Notes: a model not told the origin generated them from the letters alone. DNA of 64,000 nucleotides from Halopenitus salinus (GCF_042662125.1 NZ_JBHSXL010000009.1:124001-188000); one strand, 5' to 3'. Positions 25,768-35,794 are shown, numbered from the stretch's first letter. Program-made: numbers and translations.

Positions 25768-27114
25768 TCACTCGACGTACTCGTAGGTTCGCTCGTTCAT
25801 CCGACCCCAGCCGGTGAAGACGAACTCCGCTTCGGGCGCCGTCAGCTCCTCGACCTCGACGCTCTTGTCGAAGTCGTGAACGTCGTGGACCTGTTCGTAC
25901 TCCTCGAAGGCCAAGTCGTATCGGCTCTCGAGCTGGTCGTCGATGTCGAGCGCCTCGATCTCCTCGCGCCAGCCGTCGCGGACCGTCTCGGCGTGGATCT
26001 CCGCCTGGGCGCCGGATCCGTAGGAACCGACGAGAAGCCGGCGGCCGACGAACTCCGAATCGAGCCCGCGGGCGGCCGCATGGCGGAGCGCGCTCGCGCG
26101 TGCGAGGTGGACCGAGCCGGTGTACCAGTTGCCGACGACCCGCGAGAGCTCGAGCGTCGGCTCGATCGTCTCGGCGTACCACTCGCGGTACTGTTCCGCC
26201 CCCTTCAGTTCGTCCATGTACTCGCGGATCGCCTCCTCGTAGGCCTCACGGGAGTCGTATTCGTCCTCGCGGGGCTGGCGACGGCCGATCGCGGCCGCGA
26301 TCTCGTCCTCGACCGGGGAGTCGCGGGTGATGTGGCGGTAGGCGAACAGGCCGGCCTTCCGAACCATCCCCGGGAAGGGCGTGTGGAACGGCGCGTAGGA
26401 CACGTCCTCGACCCCGACGGGACCCGCGACGGCCTCGTAGTCCTCCAGGGCCTCGCGCATCCGCGAGAGGTAGACCTGCACCGAACGCTTGCCGTCGACG
26501 CTCGGGAACTGCTGGTTCGGCTTGAGGAAGTCCGTCTCGTCCATGCTCCCGTAGCCCTGATCGGTCGACAGCTCGACGATCGAGGGATCCTCGTCCACGA
26601 GCATGGCGACGGCACCGGCGCCCTGGGTCGCCTCGCCGGGATCGCCGCGCTCGTAGAGGGCCGTGTCGGTCGCGATCACGAGCGCCGACCGGCCGCGGTT
26701 TCTGCCGGCGCGGATCCAGTTGTAGGCGTCGTCGATGGCCTGGGTGCCGGCGACACAGGCGAACTTGCGCTCGCCCTTGTTGGCGTGTCGAAAGTCGCCG
26801 TCGTAGACCTGCTCGAGACAGCCCGCGATGTAGGTCGACACCGGCTTCGCGTGGTCGAAGGCGGACTCCGTCGCGACGTCGATGCGGCCGACGTCCTCGG
26901 GGGCGATCCCCTTTCGGTCCATCAGTCGCTTCGCCGCGTTCGCGCCCATCGTGACGATGTCCTCGTAGACGTCCGGGAACGAGGAGGCCTCCAGTCCGAG
27001 CCCCTTCGTGTACTTCTCGGGGTCCTCGCCCTTCTTCGGCGCGAAGGTGTTCGGCAGGTCGAGCCGGAGCTTGCCCGTTCGGATCTCGATCGCGTCGATG
27101 CCGACGGCGGTCAT
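25768..27114 (-). CDS. hmgB: hydroxymethylglutaryl-CoA synthase
   Basis: Condenses acetyl-CoA and acetoacetyl-CoA to HMG-CoA, the entry to the mevalonate route to archaeal lipids and carotenoids. The 448-residue protein has the catalytic Glu/Cys/His regions of the thiolase-fold family: the nucleophilic Cys is in RKFACVAGTQAIDDAYNW, and YAPFHTPFPGMVRKA carries the active-site His. A TATA-like CCTTATGG lies about 26 bp upstream of the ATG, suggesting a leaderless transcript. HMG-CoA reductase is encoded 22 kb downstream in the window. Confidence 0.95.
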   Translation of the reverse strand: MTAVGIDAIEIRTGKLRLDLPNTFAPKKGEDPEKYTKGLGLEASSFPDVYEDIVTMGANAAKRLMDRKGIAPEDVGRIDVATESAFDHAKPVSTYIAGCLEQVYDGDFRHANKGERKFACVAGTQAIDDAYNWIRAGRNRGRSALVIATDTALYERGDPGEATQGAGAVAMLVDEDPSIVELSTDQGYGSMDETDFLKPNQQFPSVDGKRSVQVYLSRMREALEDYEAVAGPVGVEDVSYAPFHTPFPGMVRKAGLFAYRHITRDSPVEDEIAAAIGRRQPREDEYDSREAYEEAIREYMDELKGAEQYREWYAETIEPTLELSRVVGNWYTGSVHLARASALRHAAARGLDSEFVGRRLLVGSYGSGAQAEIHAETVRDGWREEIEALDIDDQLESRYDLAFEEYEQVHDVHDFDKSVEVEELTAPEAEFVFTGWGRMNERTYEYVE

Positions 27115-27289
27115 GCTCCGAGGTTCGGGAACGCCCCATAAGGGCCTGTCGATGGGCCGTTACGTCGATGATCGAAATCCCGAACGGAATCGGCGGTGAT
27201 TCCGGTTCGATTCGTACACATCTGTGACCGCTTTCGCACACACTTTCACACCTCCGAACAGGTACACGTCCGATCAGTTACGTCTCCGA

Positions 27290-29368
27290 TCAGTTTCGCG
27301 TACACGAGAAGTCCGCGAGGGAGTACGTCTCGGAGCCGCCGACGTCCTCGACGGTACACGTAACGCCGCCGTCCGGACCTTCGACGACCGCGCGGAGGGT
27401 GAGGTCGCGGTCGTTCGGCTCCTCGAAGGTCACCGAACCCGACTCGGCGTCGGATCCCTCGAACTCCGCCTCCGCGATGTCGTCGCCGCCGGCGTCGAGC
27501 ACGACGAAGGAGACGCCCTCGACGTCGTCGGCACGCCACTCGAAGGTGACCGCGTCGACCTTGCCGGAGTTGCCTGTTTCGTCGGTCGTCGCCGTCAGCT
27601 CCTCGAAGTGGCCGATCGCTTCGACCTCGAAGTCGTCGGTCGTCGTGATCGGCGCGGCCCGGTCGGCGTCGACGGTGATCTCGTAGGCGTACTCGCCCGA
27701 CTGGAGCGTTCCGACATCGAAGCTCGCGGTTCCCGACTCGTCGCTGAGGTCGCCAACCGACGCGTTCGTTCCGTCGTACACGACGGTTCCGTCGGAGTCC
27801 ACGAGGACGAGACGGACGGAGACGTTCTCGGCGAGGATGCCCTCGTCCTCGACGACGTCCACGGACGCGGTGGTCGGGGTGACGGAGTCCGCGCCGTCGA
27901 GGCCGCGAACCTCGTCGACCGCCAGCTCGGGCCCCTCGACCTCGAAGTCGCCGGCGTCCGACACCGCCTCGGCTCCGTCCGCGTCGACCGTCGCGGTCCA
28001 CTCGTACTCGCCGCGGTCCAGTCGACCGACGTCGAATGCGGCCGTCGCGACCTCGTCCGGATCGAGATCGCCGACCGGAACGGTACGGTCGAAGGCCGTT
28101 GTGCCGTCGGTCCGGGTGAGACGGAGGCGGACGGACGCGTTCTCGGCGCGCACCTCCTCGGCGCCGACGTCGATCTCCGGCGTGTAGCGGTCGTCGGTGT
28201 CGCCGTCGTCGAGCCCGCGGTCGTCCTCGATCGACAGCTCGGGACCGGCGACCTCGAAGGAGTCGTCGTCGCTCGCGCTCTCAGCGTTGTCGGCGTCGAC
28301 GGTGACCTCGTAGACGTACTCGCCCGACTCGAGCGTCCCGACCTCGAAGGCGACGGTGTCGGTTGCCGCGATGAGGTCTCCGACCGACGCGTTCGTCCGC
28401 TCGAAGACGACCGGCCCCTCGCCGTCGTCAGCGAGTATCCGCAGGTCGACGGTCACGTTCTCCGCGAGCGCGCCGTCGCCCTCCGCGACGTCGATCTCGG
28501 GGCGGTAGTCGGTGAAGACGTCGCCGTCCTCGAACCCGCGGACCGCATCGATCTCGAGACTCGGCGTCTCGCCCTCCTCCTCGACGACGAAGGATCCCGT
28601 CTCCGTGACCGTCTCGGCGGTATCGGACTCGACGGTGACCGTCCACTCGTACTCGCCGACCGACAGCTCGCCGATGTCGGAAACGGTGACCGAACCGGTC
28701 GTTCCCGTGAGGTCACCGATATCCCGGGTCGCGACGTGGGAATCGGGCCCCCCGATGGCGAGTTCGACCGTGACGTCCTCGGCCGTCCGGCCGGCGGTCT
28801 CCTCGACCTCGATGGTCGCCGCGTAGGCGTCGTCCTCGGTGCCGTCCTCGAGCCCGGAGACGTCCGCGATCTCGAGGGTCGGATCGGGATCCGGCGTCGG
28901 CGTGGGGGTTGGCGTTGGCGTCGAAGTAGCGCCGTCATCGTCACCACCGCCTCCGTCCCCGCCGTCACCGAAGACCGCACGCTGGCGATCGAGGATCGTG
29001 TTCGTCGGCTCGTGGATGACGTACGCGTCGACGGTGACGTCGGAACCGTAAGGAACCGCCTCGAGAGCCCACTCGTCCCCCGGTTCGAAGGCTCCCTCGA
29101 TCGACGTCCCGTCCGAGTCGAGCCGGTAGACGTCGGTGGTCCCGCCGTGGTCGATGCGGACGACCACCTCCGCTGCCGGCAGGGACTCCCCGCCGGCGTG
29201 AACGACGCTCACCGAGTCGAGGGAGACGTCGAGGTCCACGAGCGTCGTCTGGGTGCGGTCGGTGTCCTCGGGAGTGATCATCGCGAGCCCGGTCACGCCG
29301 ACCGTCGTGGCGACGACGACGACGCCGAGGAGAACGACGACGCCGACGGTCTCGGACTGGGCGCGCAC
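27290..29368 (-). CDS. large pilin-like surface protein with four Ig-like repeats
   Basis: A 692-residue protein. The N-terminus MRAQSETVGVVVLLGVVVVA is a pilin/archaellin-like signal with one hydrophobic helix, followed by a domain of about 100 residues (LVDLDVSLDSVSVVHAGGE). A Gly/Asp and Thr-Pro linker (TPTPTPTPTPDPDP) at about 140-165 leads to four tandem repeats of about 105 residues. Each repeat has the pattern LEI/LSI-x-x-RGLDDGD, AENVSVxLxL, SVGDL and GEYxYEVTVDAD. A final beta domain contains two cysteines. CARDB/Ig-like repeats suggest an extracellular stalk or adhesin; the partner is unknown. Confidence 0.85.
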   Translation of the reverse strand: MRAQSETVGVVVLLGVVVVATTVGVTGLAMITPEDTDRTQTTLVDLDVSLDSVSVVHAGGESLPAAEVVVRIDHGGTTDVYRLDSDGTSIEGAFEPGDEWALEAVPYGSDVTVDAYVIHEPTNTILDRQRAVFGDGGDGGGGDDDGATSTPTPTPTPTPDPDPTLEIADVSGLEDGTEDDAYAATIEVEETAGRTAEDVTVELAIGGPDSHVATRDIGDLTGTTGSVTVSDIGELSVGEYEWTVTVESDTAETVTETGSFVVEEEGETPSLEIDAVRGFEDGDVFTDYRPEIDVAEGDGALAENVTVDLRILADDGEGPVVFERTNASVGDLIAATDTVAFEVGTLESGEYVYEVTVDADNAESASDDDSFEVAGPELSIEDDRGLDDGDTDDRYTPEIDVGAEEVRAENASVRLRLTRTDGTTAFDRTVPVGDLDPDEVATAAFDVGRLDRGEYEWTATVDADGAEAVSDAGDFEVEGPELAVDEVRGLDGADSVTPTTASVDVVEDEGILAENVSVRLVLVDSDGTVVYDGTNASVGDLSDESGTASFDVGTLQSGEYAYEITVDADRAAPITTTDDFEVEAIGHFEELTATTDETGNSGKVDAVTFEWRADDVEGVSFVVLDAGGDDIAEAEFEGSDAESGSVTFEEPNDRDLTLRAVVEGPDGGVTCTVEDVGGSETYSLADFSCTRN

Positions 29369-29442
29369 GAGAACGTGTTACTCGGGCGAGGAGTATAACG
29401 CTGTCCGTGTTCGAACGGCGAGGAAAGGGCGCCGATCGGGAG

Positions 29443-30840
29443 TCACTCCGAGGGGGAACACCGGGCGAATACGGCGGCGACCGCGGCGACGCCGACGACG
29501 GCGACAGCGACCGCGATCGGGCTCGAGATCGGGATCCCGAGGACGCTTCCGACGCCCGTCACGAAGGTGAACGCGAGGAAGACGGGCAACGCGACCGCGA
29601 TCGCGACGTACCAGGGAAGCGAGACGAGACGGGCGAGGCGACCGGCGCCGCGTTCGAACTCCTCGCGGGCGAGGCGACCGAGGACCCACCCGTCGAAGAG
29701 CAGGAAGCCGATCAGCCCCGCGGTGAGCACGAGGTTGGCGATCGTGTCCGCGAGCAGGCCGAAGACGGCGGGGGAGGCGGCCGCGACGCTGCCGGTAACG
29801 AGGAGGAGCCCCCCGGCGCCGAGGGTCGCCTGAAGGCGGGAGCGCCCGTGTTCGTCGATGAGGTAGGAGACGAGCACCTCGAGGATGCTGATCGCAGACG
29901 AGAGCGCGGCGAGCAGCACCACGCCGAAGAAGACCACGCCGACGATCCGCCCGTACGGGAGGTCGCCGAACGCGCCCGCGAGGCTGACGAACAGCGCGCC
30001 GGGGCCGCCCTGGCCGGGCGACACGCCGAGGGAGAACAAAAGCGGAAAGACGACCAGCCCGGCGAGCACGCCGATGGCGGTGTTGAGCACCGCGATGAGC
30101 GTCCCGTCGGCGGCGAGCGACCGGTCCTCGCCGAGGTAGGACGCGTAGGTCAACATCGCGCCGGCGCCGACCGAGAGGGTGAAAAGCGCCTGGCCGGCCG
30201 CCGCCACGAGGACGTCGAGGAAGTTCTCACGCAGGTAGCCGACGTCGAGCGAGAGGTAGAACGCGTATCCCTCGGCGGCGCCGGGCAAGGTGGCGACCCA
30301 GACGGCGAGCCCGCCGAGGAGGACGACGATTCCGGGAACCATGAGGGTCGTCGAGGCCTCGATCCCGCGGTCGACGCCGAGGTGGACGACCGCGACGGTG
30401 GCGAAAAGGAAGGCGGCGTGAAACGCGACGGCGCCGAGGCCGTAGTCGATCGCGGCGAAGTACTCGCCCGGCGCCGCGAAGTAGGCTCCCGTGGCGCTCG
30501 AGAGCGTGTATCGGAGTATCCAGCCGCCGACCACCGAGTAGAACGAGAGGACGACGGCGGCCGCGAGGAGCGCGATGGCGCCGAGGAACCGAAACCGATC
30601 GCCGCCGAGCTCGCGGAAGGCCCCGACCGGGTTTCGGCCGCTTCGCCGGCCGATCACGAGCTCCCCGATCAGTCCCGGGACCCCGACGGCCACGATCAAC
30701 GCGAGGTACAAAACCAGGAAGGCCGCGCCGCCGTTCTCCGCGGTCAACCACGGGAACCGCCAGACGTTTCCCAACCCGACCGCGCTGCCGACGGCGGCGA
30801 GGATGAACCCGATCCGCGTCCGCCAGGTGGCTCTCGTCAT
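29443..30840 (-). CDS. sodium-dependent transporter, NSS (SNF) family (copy 1)
   Basis: A 465-residue neurotransmitter:sodium symporter-type protein with about eleven or twelve membrane helices. The signature near the N-terminus, AVGSAVGLGNVWRFPWL, forms sodium and substrate sites in LeuT-like proteins. Helices 3 and 6 to 8 regions are recognisable (AGQALFTLSVGAGAML, LLAALSSAISILEVLVSYL). Likely substrates are amino acids or similar osmolytes. It is transcribed after its paralogue, 114 bp downstream on the same strand. Confidence 0.92.
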   Translation of the reverse strand: MTRATWRTRIGFILAAVGSAVGLGNVWRFPWLTAENGGAAFLVLYLALIVAVGVPGLIGELVIGRRSGRNPVGAFRELGGDRFRFLGAIALLAAAVVLSFYSVVGGWILRYTLSSATGAYFAAPGEYFAAIDYGLGAVAFHAAFLFATVAVVHLGVDRGIEASTTLMVPGIVVLLGGLAVWVATLPGAAEGYAFYLSLDVGYLRENFLDVLVAAAGQALFTLSVGAGAMLTYASYLGEDRSLAADGTLIAVLNTAIGVLAGLVVFPLLFSLGVSPGQGGPGALFVSLAGAFGDLPYGRIVGVVFFGVVLLAALSSAISILEVLVSYLIDEHGRSRLQATLGAGGLLLVTGSVAAASPAVFGLLADTIANLVLTAGLIGFLLFDGWVLGRLAREEFERGAGRLARLVSLPWYVAIAVALPVFLAFTFVTGVGSVLGIPISSPIAVAVAVVGVAAVAAVFARCSPSE

Positions 30841-30954
30841 CGACGCGTCCTCGGCGACGGCGGCGAAAAAGGGTGACGAGACGCGACGAAGAAAAGGGGC
30901 GGCGAAAACGCGGCCGTGAGACGGCGGTGTCGCGAGTTCAGGCGGTGGTCGGCC

Positions 30955-32298
30955 TCAAAGCGGCTCGAAGAACGCGGCGTCCTCGACGAGGAACATCTCG
31001 TTGACGCCGAGCGCGAGCGTCGCGAGGACGGCGATCACGACGACGATCCGGATCGTCCACAGCCAGACGGTTCCGAACGTTCGATATCCCTCGGCGCCCG
31101 AAAGCAGCTCCTCGAGGGCCTCCTGGCCGACCACCCAGCCGACGAAGACGATGAGCAGCAACACCGAAAGCGGGAGGAACACCTGGTAGGCGAAGTTGTC
31201 GAACCAGGTCAGCCACGCGGTGTCCATCGCGGAGGGGACGCCGAGCAGGAACAGGGCAATTCCGATGCCGATGGAGAGCACGGGACGCGAGACGTCGAAG
31301 TTGTCGTTGGCGTAGGAGACGGTGACCTCGAGCAGGCTGATGGCCGACGAGAGCGCCGCGATGAGCACGACGCCGAAGAAGACGATCCCGAAGAGGCGGC
31401 CGAACGGGACCGACCCGAACCCGGCGGCGGTGGCGACGAACAGCGCGCCGGCGCCGCCGGTATCGGTGGTGACGTCCGCGCCGATCGTGAGCAGGATCGG
31501 GAAGACGACCAGCCCGGCGAGGACGCCGACGATCGTGTTGGTCACGACGACCGAGGCGCCGTCGACGATCAGGTTGTCGTCGCGGCCGACGTACGAGGAG
31601 TAGGTGATCATGATCGCCATCCCCAACGAGAGGGTGAAGAACGCCTGTCCCACCGCGAACGGGATGATGCTGCCCGCGTTCGCGATCATGGTGTCGACGT
31701 TGGGGGAGAGGAAGAAGGCGTATCCCTCCGCGGCGCCAGGCAAGGTGGCGACCCAGACGGCGAGGGCGATCATCAACACGACGATGCTCGGGACCATCAC
31801 CTTCGTGGCTCGCTCGATGCCGTCCTCGATCCCGAGGGCGACGATGGCGACGACGATCCCGAGGAAGAGGGCCTGTGCGACCACGGCCTCCGGGCCGGAC
31901 GAAACCGCGCCGAAGTAGGCGGCCGGATCGTCGAAGTAGGCCCCGGTCGCGCTCCCGAGGATGTACCGCATGACCCAGCCGCCGACGACGTTGTAGTACG
32001 AGAGGATCCAGAAGCCGGTCAGGACGGCGAGGACGCCGACGATCCGCCAGGACCGGTGGCCCATCCGGGAGAACGCGTCGACCGCGTTGCGCTTCGTCCG
32101 GCGGCCGAGCGAGAACTCGGCGAGCATCGCCGGGAAGCCGATGAGCAGGACGGCGACCAGGTAGAACACGACGAAGGCCGCACCGCCGTTGGTCGCGGTC
32201 TTGAACGGGAACTGCCAGAGGTTCCCCAGACCGACGGCGCTTCCGATCGCGGCGAGGATGAATCCCACCCGGGTCGCCCAGGTTTCTCGTTGTGGCAT
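30955..32298 (-). CDS. sodium-dependent transporter, NSS (SNF) family (copy 2)
   Basis: A 447-residue paralogue of the neighbouring transporter. It has the same signature, AIGSAVGLGNLWQFPFK, and matching core segments (VGQAFFTLSLGMAIMITYSS, LIAALSSAISLLEVTVSY). The start at 32298 (MPQRETWATRVGF) aligns with the paralogue's start. The upstream open frame would add 75 residues that overlap the crtI promoter and are not family-like. Divergent from crtI. Confidence 0.92.
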   Translation of the reverse strand: MPQRETWATRVGFILAAIGSAVGLGNLWQFPFKTATNGGAAFVVFYLVAVLLIGFPAMLAEFSLGRRTKRNAVDAFSRMGHRSWRIVGVLAVLTGFWILSYYNVVGGWVMRYILGSATGAYFDDPAAYFGAVSSGPEAVVAQALFLGIVVAIVALGIEDGIERATKVMVPSIVVLMIALAVWVATLPGAAEGYAFFLSPNVDTMIANAGSIIPFAVGQAFFTLSLGMAIMITYSSYVGRDDNLIVDGASVVVTNTIVGVLAGLVVFPILLTIGADVTTDTGGAGALFVATAAGFGSVPFGRLFGIVFFGVVLIAALSSAISLLEVTVSYANDNFDVSRPVLSIGIGIALFLLGVPSAMDTAWLTWFDNFAYQVFLPLSVLLLIVFVGWVVGQEALEELLSGAEGYRTFGTVWLWTIRIVVVIAVLATLALGVNEMFLVEDAAFFEPL

Positions 32299-32413
32299 AT
32301 ACCGGCGTGCTACAGCGTTGAACACGATAATCCCTGTGATCCGAAAGCGGGCGCGGTGATCGCCGAGTGTGAGGGATGGTGATGAGCCGGAACCGGACGG
32401 CTCCGAACCGACA

Positions 32414-32420
32414 TTTATAC
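32414..32420 (+). promoter_or_regulatory. TATA box of the crtI-lyeJ-cruF operon
   Basis: TTTATAC is centred about 27 bp upstream of the crtI ATG at 32444. This predicts a leaderless transcript and decides this start over an in-frame codon 75 bp upstream. Confidence 0.6.
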
Positions 32421-32443
32421 CCGGGGCGCCCGTACCGATCGGC

Positions 32444-33943
32444 ATGGACGTTTCGCCCGATATCGGGTCGCTTGCCGGCGAATCCGTGGTCGTTATCGGC
32501 GGCGGGTTCGGCGGGCTCTCCACGGCGTGTTACCTCGCCGACGCTGGCGCCGACGTCACCCTGTTGGAGAAGAACGGGAGCCTGGGAGGTCGCGCCAGCC
32601 GGCTCGAGGTCGACGGGTTCCGGTTCGACATGGGGCCGTCGTGGTACCTGATGCCCGACGTCTTCGAGCGGTTCTTCGCCCACTTCGACCGGACGCCGGA
32701 GGAGTACTACTCCGTCTCGCAACTCGACCCCCACTACCGGGTGTTCTGGAAGGACGGCGATCAGGTCGACGTGGTCCCGGAGTTGGAGGCGAACCGAGAG
32801 CTGTTCGAGTCCTACGAACCCGGCGCCGGCGAGGCGCTCGATCGGTACCTCGAGAAGGCGAGGTACAACTACGAGGTCGGGATGGAACACTTCGTCTACG
32901 AGGACCGCCCGCGCCTCCGCGACTACGTCGACACCGACGTCCTCAGACACGCACACGGGCTCTCGCTTCTGGGATCGATGCAGGGACACGTCGAGGACTA
33001 CTTCGAGCACCCGAAGCTCCAACAGCTGATGCAGTACTCGCTCGTCTTCCTCGGCGGGTCGCCGACGAACACGCCCGCGCTCTACAACCTGATGAGCCAC
33101 GTGGACTTCAACATGGGCGTCCACTACCCCGACGGCGGGATCGCGGCGGTGGTCGACGGGATCGTCGAACTCGGCTCGGAACTCGGCGTCGAGTACGTCA
33201 CCGACGCCGAGGCGACCGCCATCGAGGGGCACCGAGGCGGGTTCGCCGTCGACGCGGCGAACGGCGAGCGCTATCTCGCCGACCTCGTCGTCTCAGACGC
33301 CGACTACGCCCACACCGAACGGGAGCTACTGCCGCCGGAGAAACGGCAGTACACGGAGGAGTACTGGGAGTCGCGCACCTACGCGCCCTCGGCGTTCCTC
33401 GTCTATCTCGGCGTCGAGGGCGAGGTTCCGGAGCTGGCCCACCACACGCTCGTGTTGCCGACCGAGTGGGACGACCACTTCGAGCGGATTTTCGAGGACC
33501 CGTCGTGGCCCGAGGACCCGGCCTACTACCTCTGTGTGCCCTCGAAGACCGACGACGCGGTCGCCCCGGAGGGACACAGTAACCTCTTCGCCCTCGTCCC
33601 GATCGCGGCGGGCTTGGAGGACGACGCGGAAACGCGCGAACGATACAGAGAACGGCTGCTCGCGGACATCGCGGAGAACACGGGAACCGACCTGCGCGAC
33701 CGGATCGTCGTCGAGGAGACGTTCTCGGTGAGCGAGTTCGCCGATCGGTACAACAGCTACCGCGGGTCGGCGCTCGGGCTCGCGCACACGCTCTCACAGA
33801 CGTCCCTCTTGCGTCCCTCGCACGCCTCCGATGCGGTCGACGGGCTCTACTTCACGGGATCGTACACGACGCCGGGGATCGGCGTCCCGATGTGTCTCAT
33901 CAGCGGGCAACTGACCGCGGAGTACGTCGCCGGATCGGAATGA
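32444..33943 (+). CDS. crtI: phytoene desaturase / carotenoid 3,4-desaturase family protein
   Basis: FAD-dependent carotenoid desaturase of 499 residues. The dinucleotide-binding motif is VVIGGGFGGLSTACYLADAG, followed by LGGRASRLEVDGFRFDMGPSW. The C-terminal family motif is YFTGSYTTPGIGVPMCLISG. Its place as first gene before lyeJ and cruF matches the bacterioruberin gene cluster of haloarchaea, where the CrtI/CrtD homologue acts in lycopene formation or in 3,4-desaturation of C50 intermediates; which step cannot be settled here. It overlaps lyeJ by 4 bp (ATGA). Confidence 0.92.
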   Translation: MDVSPDIGSLAGESVVVIGGGFGGLSTACYLADAGADVTLLEKNGSLGGRASRLEVDGFRFDMGPSWYLMPDVFERFFAHFDRTPEEYYSVSQLDPHYRVFWKDGDQVDVVPELEANRELFESYEPGAGEALDRYLEKARYNYEVGMEHFVYEDRPRLRDYVDTDVLRHAHGLSLLGSMQGHVEDYFEHPKLQQLMQYSLVFLGGSPTNTPALYNLMSHVDFNMGVHYPDGGIAAVVDGIVELGSELGVEYVTDAEATAIEGHRGGFAVDAANGERYLADLVVSDADYAHTERELLPPEKRQYTEEYWESRTYAPSAFLVYLGVEGEVPELAHHTLVLPTEWDDHFERIFEDPSWPEDPAYYLCVPSKTDDAVAPEGHSNLFALVPIAAGLEDDAETRERYRERLLADIAENTGTDLRDRIVVEETFSVSEFADRYNSYRGSALGLAHTLSQTSLLRPSHASDAVDGLYFTGSYTTPGIGVPMCLISGQLTAEYVAGSE

Positions 33944-34905
33944 GCGACGACGGAGCCGAAGATGGAGGTGGAGCCGAAGACGGAGACGGAGTTGGGAGCG
34001 TCGATCTCGACGGTGGCGGCGCGAACGGACCCCGTGACGGCGATCGAATTCGGTACCTCCTCGTGCTCTCGCGTCCGCGGTTCTGGTTGTACCTCGCCGG
34101 GCCGGTCGTCGTGGGTGTCGCATACGGCGCCGACGCGCTCTACGATCTGTTCGCGCCCGGCGCGCTCGTCCTGTTCGGGTACTTCCTGCTGCCGGCGAAC
34201 GTGCTGTTGTACGGGATCAACGACGCCTTCGACGCCGATCTCGACGCGCACAATCCGAAGAAGGCCGACTCGGACTCGCGTGAGGCCCGCTGGCGAGGGG
34301 ACCGTCTCGCGACCGCGGCGATCGCGGTCGCGGCCGGTCTCGGCGTCGTGACGTTCGCCGCCAGTCCCCCGGCCGCGTGGCCGTACTTGATCGGGTTCTT
34401 CGCGCTCGCGGTCGGCTACAGCGCGCCGCCGTTCCGGTTCAAGACGACCCCGTTCCTCGACTCGCTCTCGAACGGCCTCTACCTCCTCCCGGGAGCGGCG
34501 GCCTACGTGACGGTCGCTGGCGCACATCCTCCGTGGGCCGCGATCGCCGGGGCGTGGACGTGGACGATGGCGATGCACACCTTCTCCGCGATCCCCGACA
34601 TCGGGCCCGACCGCGAGGCGGGGATCGAGACGACGGCCACGTTCCTCGGTGAGTCGCGAGCCTACGCGTACTGCGGGGCCTGCTGGCTCCTCGCGGCCGG
34701 CGCCTTCGGGCTCGTGGACGGTCGCCTCGGGGCGCTGCTTTGCGTCTATCCGGCCTTCGTCGCGGTCGTCGCGGGAACCGCCGTGTCGGTCGAGCGGGCC
34801 TACTGGTGGTTCCCGGCGCTCAACACGGCCGTCGGGACGGCGCTCACGATCGGCGGGCTCTGGCGTATCGCGCCGCTCGCGGAGGTGATCGCGGGTGTCG
34901 CGTGA
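33940..34905 (+). CDS. lyeJ: lycopene elongase (UbiA-type prenyltransferase)
   Basis: Integral membrane prenyltransferase of 321 residues that adds C5 units to lycopene on the way to C50 bacterioruberin. After an acidic N-terminal tail of about 35 residues, the first Asp-rich motif is NDAFDADLDAHNPKKAD and the second DIGPDREAGIETTATF, both binding Mg-diphosphate. About eight membrane helices follow the UbiA plan. It is coupled to crtI by a 4-bp overlap and to cruF by an 11-bp overlap. Confidence 0.92.
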   Translation: MSDDGAEDGGGAEDGDGVGSVDLDGGGANGPRDGDRIRYLLVLSRPRFWLYLAGPVVVGVAYGADALYDLFAPGALVLFGYFLLPANVLLYGINDAFDADLDAHNPKKADSDSREARWRGDRLATAAIAVAAGLGVVTFAASPPAAWPYLIGFFALAVGYSAPPFRFKTTPFLDSLSNGLYLLPGAAAYVTVAGAHPPWAAIAGAWTWTMAMHTFSAIPDIGPDREAGIETTATFLGESRAYAYCGACWLLAAGAFGLVDGRLGALLCVYPAFVAVVAGTAVSVERAYWWFPALNTAVGTALTIGGLWRIAPLAEVIAGVA

Positions 34906-35794
34906 TCCCGCCTGGGCCCGCTACCTCCCCGTCCCAATTCCGGAGACGCGAGGGGACCTTCAGATCGCATTGGACCGGCTCGTCTCGCGCAATCGGTTCA
35001 CGATCGCCGTCGTCTTCCCGGCGATCGGAGCGCTCTCGCTCGTCGCCAGCGCGGAGGGGTGGCTCCCCACGCCCCTGCGGTTCAACCCGTGGTTCCTCCT
35101 CGTCGGCGTGTTCGTGATGCGCTCGCCGCTCGTCGTCGGCGTGCTGCCGCTCGTCAACCGACGGGCCGGGGCGTGGATCGGCCTGCTGGTGGGATACACC
35201 TACGCGATCGAGGTGGTTGGAGTGCGGACCGGGTGGCCGTACGGCGCCTTCGAGTACGGCGTCGACCTCGGGCCGATGGTCGGCGGCGTTCCGCTCGCGC
35301 TGCCGGTGTTTTTCATCCCGCTCGTGATGAACGGGTACCTGCTTCGCGAACTCGTGTTCGGAGCGCGGGCCTCGGGCACGGTCGGCCGGTTCGCGATCGT
35401 GACCGCCATCGTGGTCGCGATGGACGTCGTGTTGGACCCTGGAGCGGTCGCGCTGGGGTTCTGGGCGTACGCCGCCGGCGGGGCGTTCTACGGCGTTCCG
35501 CTCTCGAACTACCTCGGGTGGGTGCTGTCGGCGGCGGTCGCGGTCGTCGCGCTCGATCGGGCCTTCGATCGCGAGCGGCTGGCGCGACGCCTGCGGACGT
35601 GTCCGTTCATGCTCGACGACGTCGTGAGCTTCGTGCTCCTGTGGTGTGGGATCAACCTCTGGTTCGGGAACGCGGTGCCGGCGGCCGTCGCCGTGGTCCT
35701 CGGGATCGGACTGCTCCGGTCGGACCGGTTCGACGCGCGGGCGTTCGATCCGCGTCGATCGTCGGGAGGCGAGCCGGGAACGAACCGGAGTTAG
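34895..35794 (+). CDS. cruF: bisanhydrobacterioruberin hydratase (CruF-like)
   Basis: A 299-residue carotenoid biosynthesis membrane protein (DUF422 family) that hydrates the end groups in bacterioruberin synthesis. It has about seven or eight hydrophobic segments. Family landmarks include EVVGVRTGWPYGAFEYG, LVMNGYLLREL and MDVVLDPGAVALGFWAY. The GTG start at 34895 gives an 11-bp overlap with lyeJ. The three genes form a tight operon. Confidence 0.92.
   Translation: MSRDPAWARYLPVPIPETRGDLQIALDRLVSRNRFTIAVVFPAIGALSLVASAEGWLPTPLRFNPWFLLVGVFVMRSPLVVGVLPLVNRRAGAWIGLLVGYTYAIEVVGVRTGWPYGAFEYGVDLGPMVGGVPLALPVFFIPLVMNGYLLRELVFGARASGTVGRFAIVTAIVVAMDVVLDPGAVALGFWAYAAGGAFYGVPLSNYLGWVLSAAVAVVALDRAFDRERLARRLRTCPFMLDDVVSFVLLWCGINLWFGNAVPAAVAVVLGIGLLRSDRFDARAFDPRRSSGGEPGTNRS

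Noticed and set aside
28900..28930. Short GGCGTCGG-type tandem repeat, possible CRISPR or microsatellite
   Set aside because: It encodes the Thr-Pro linker of the pilin-like protein; no spacers or longer repeats. No CRISPR array was seen anywhere in the window.
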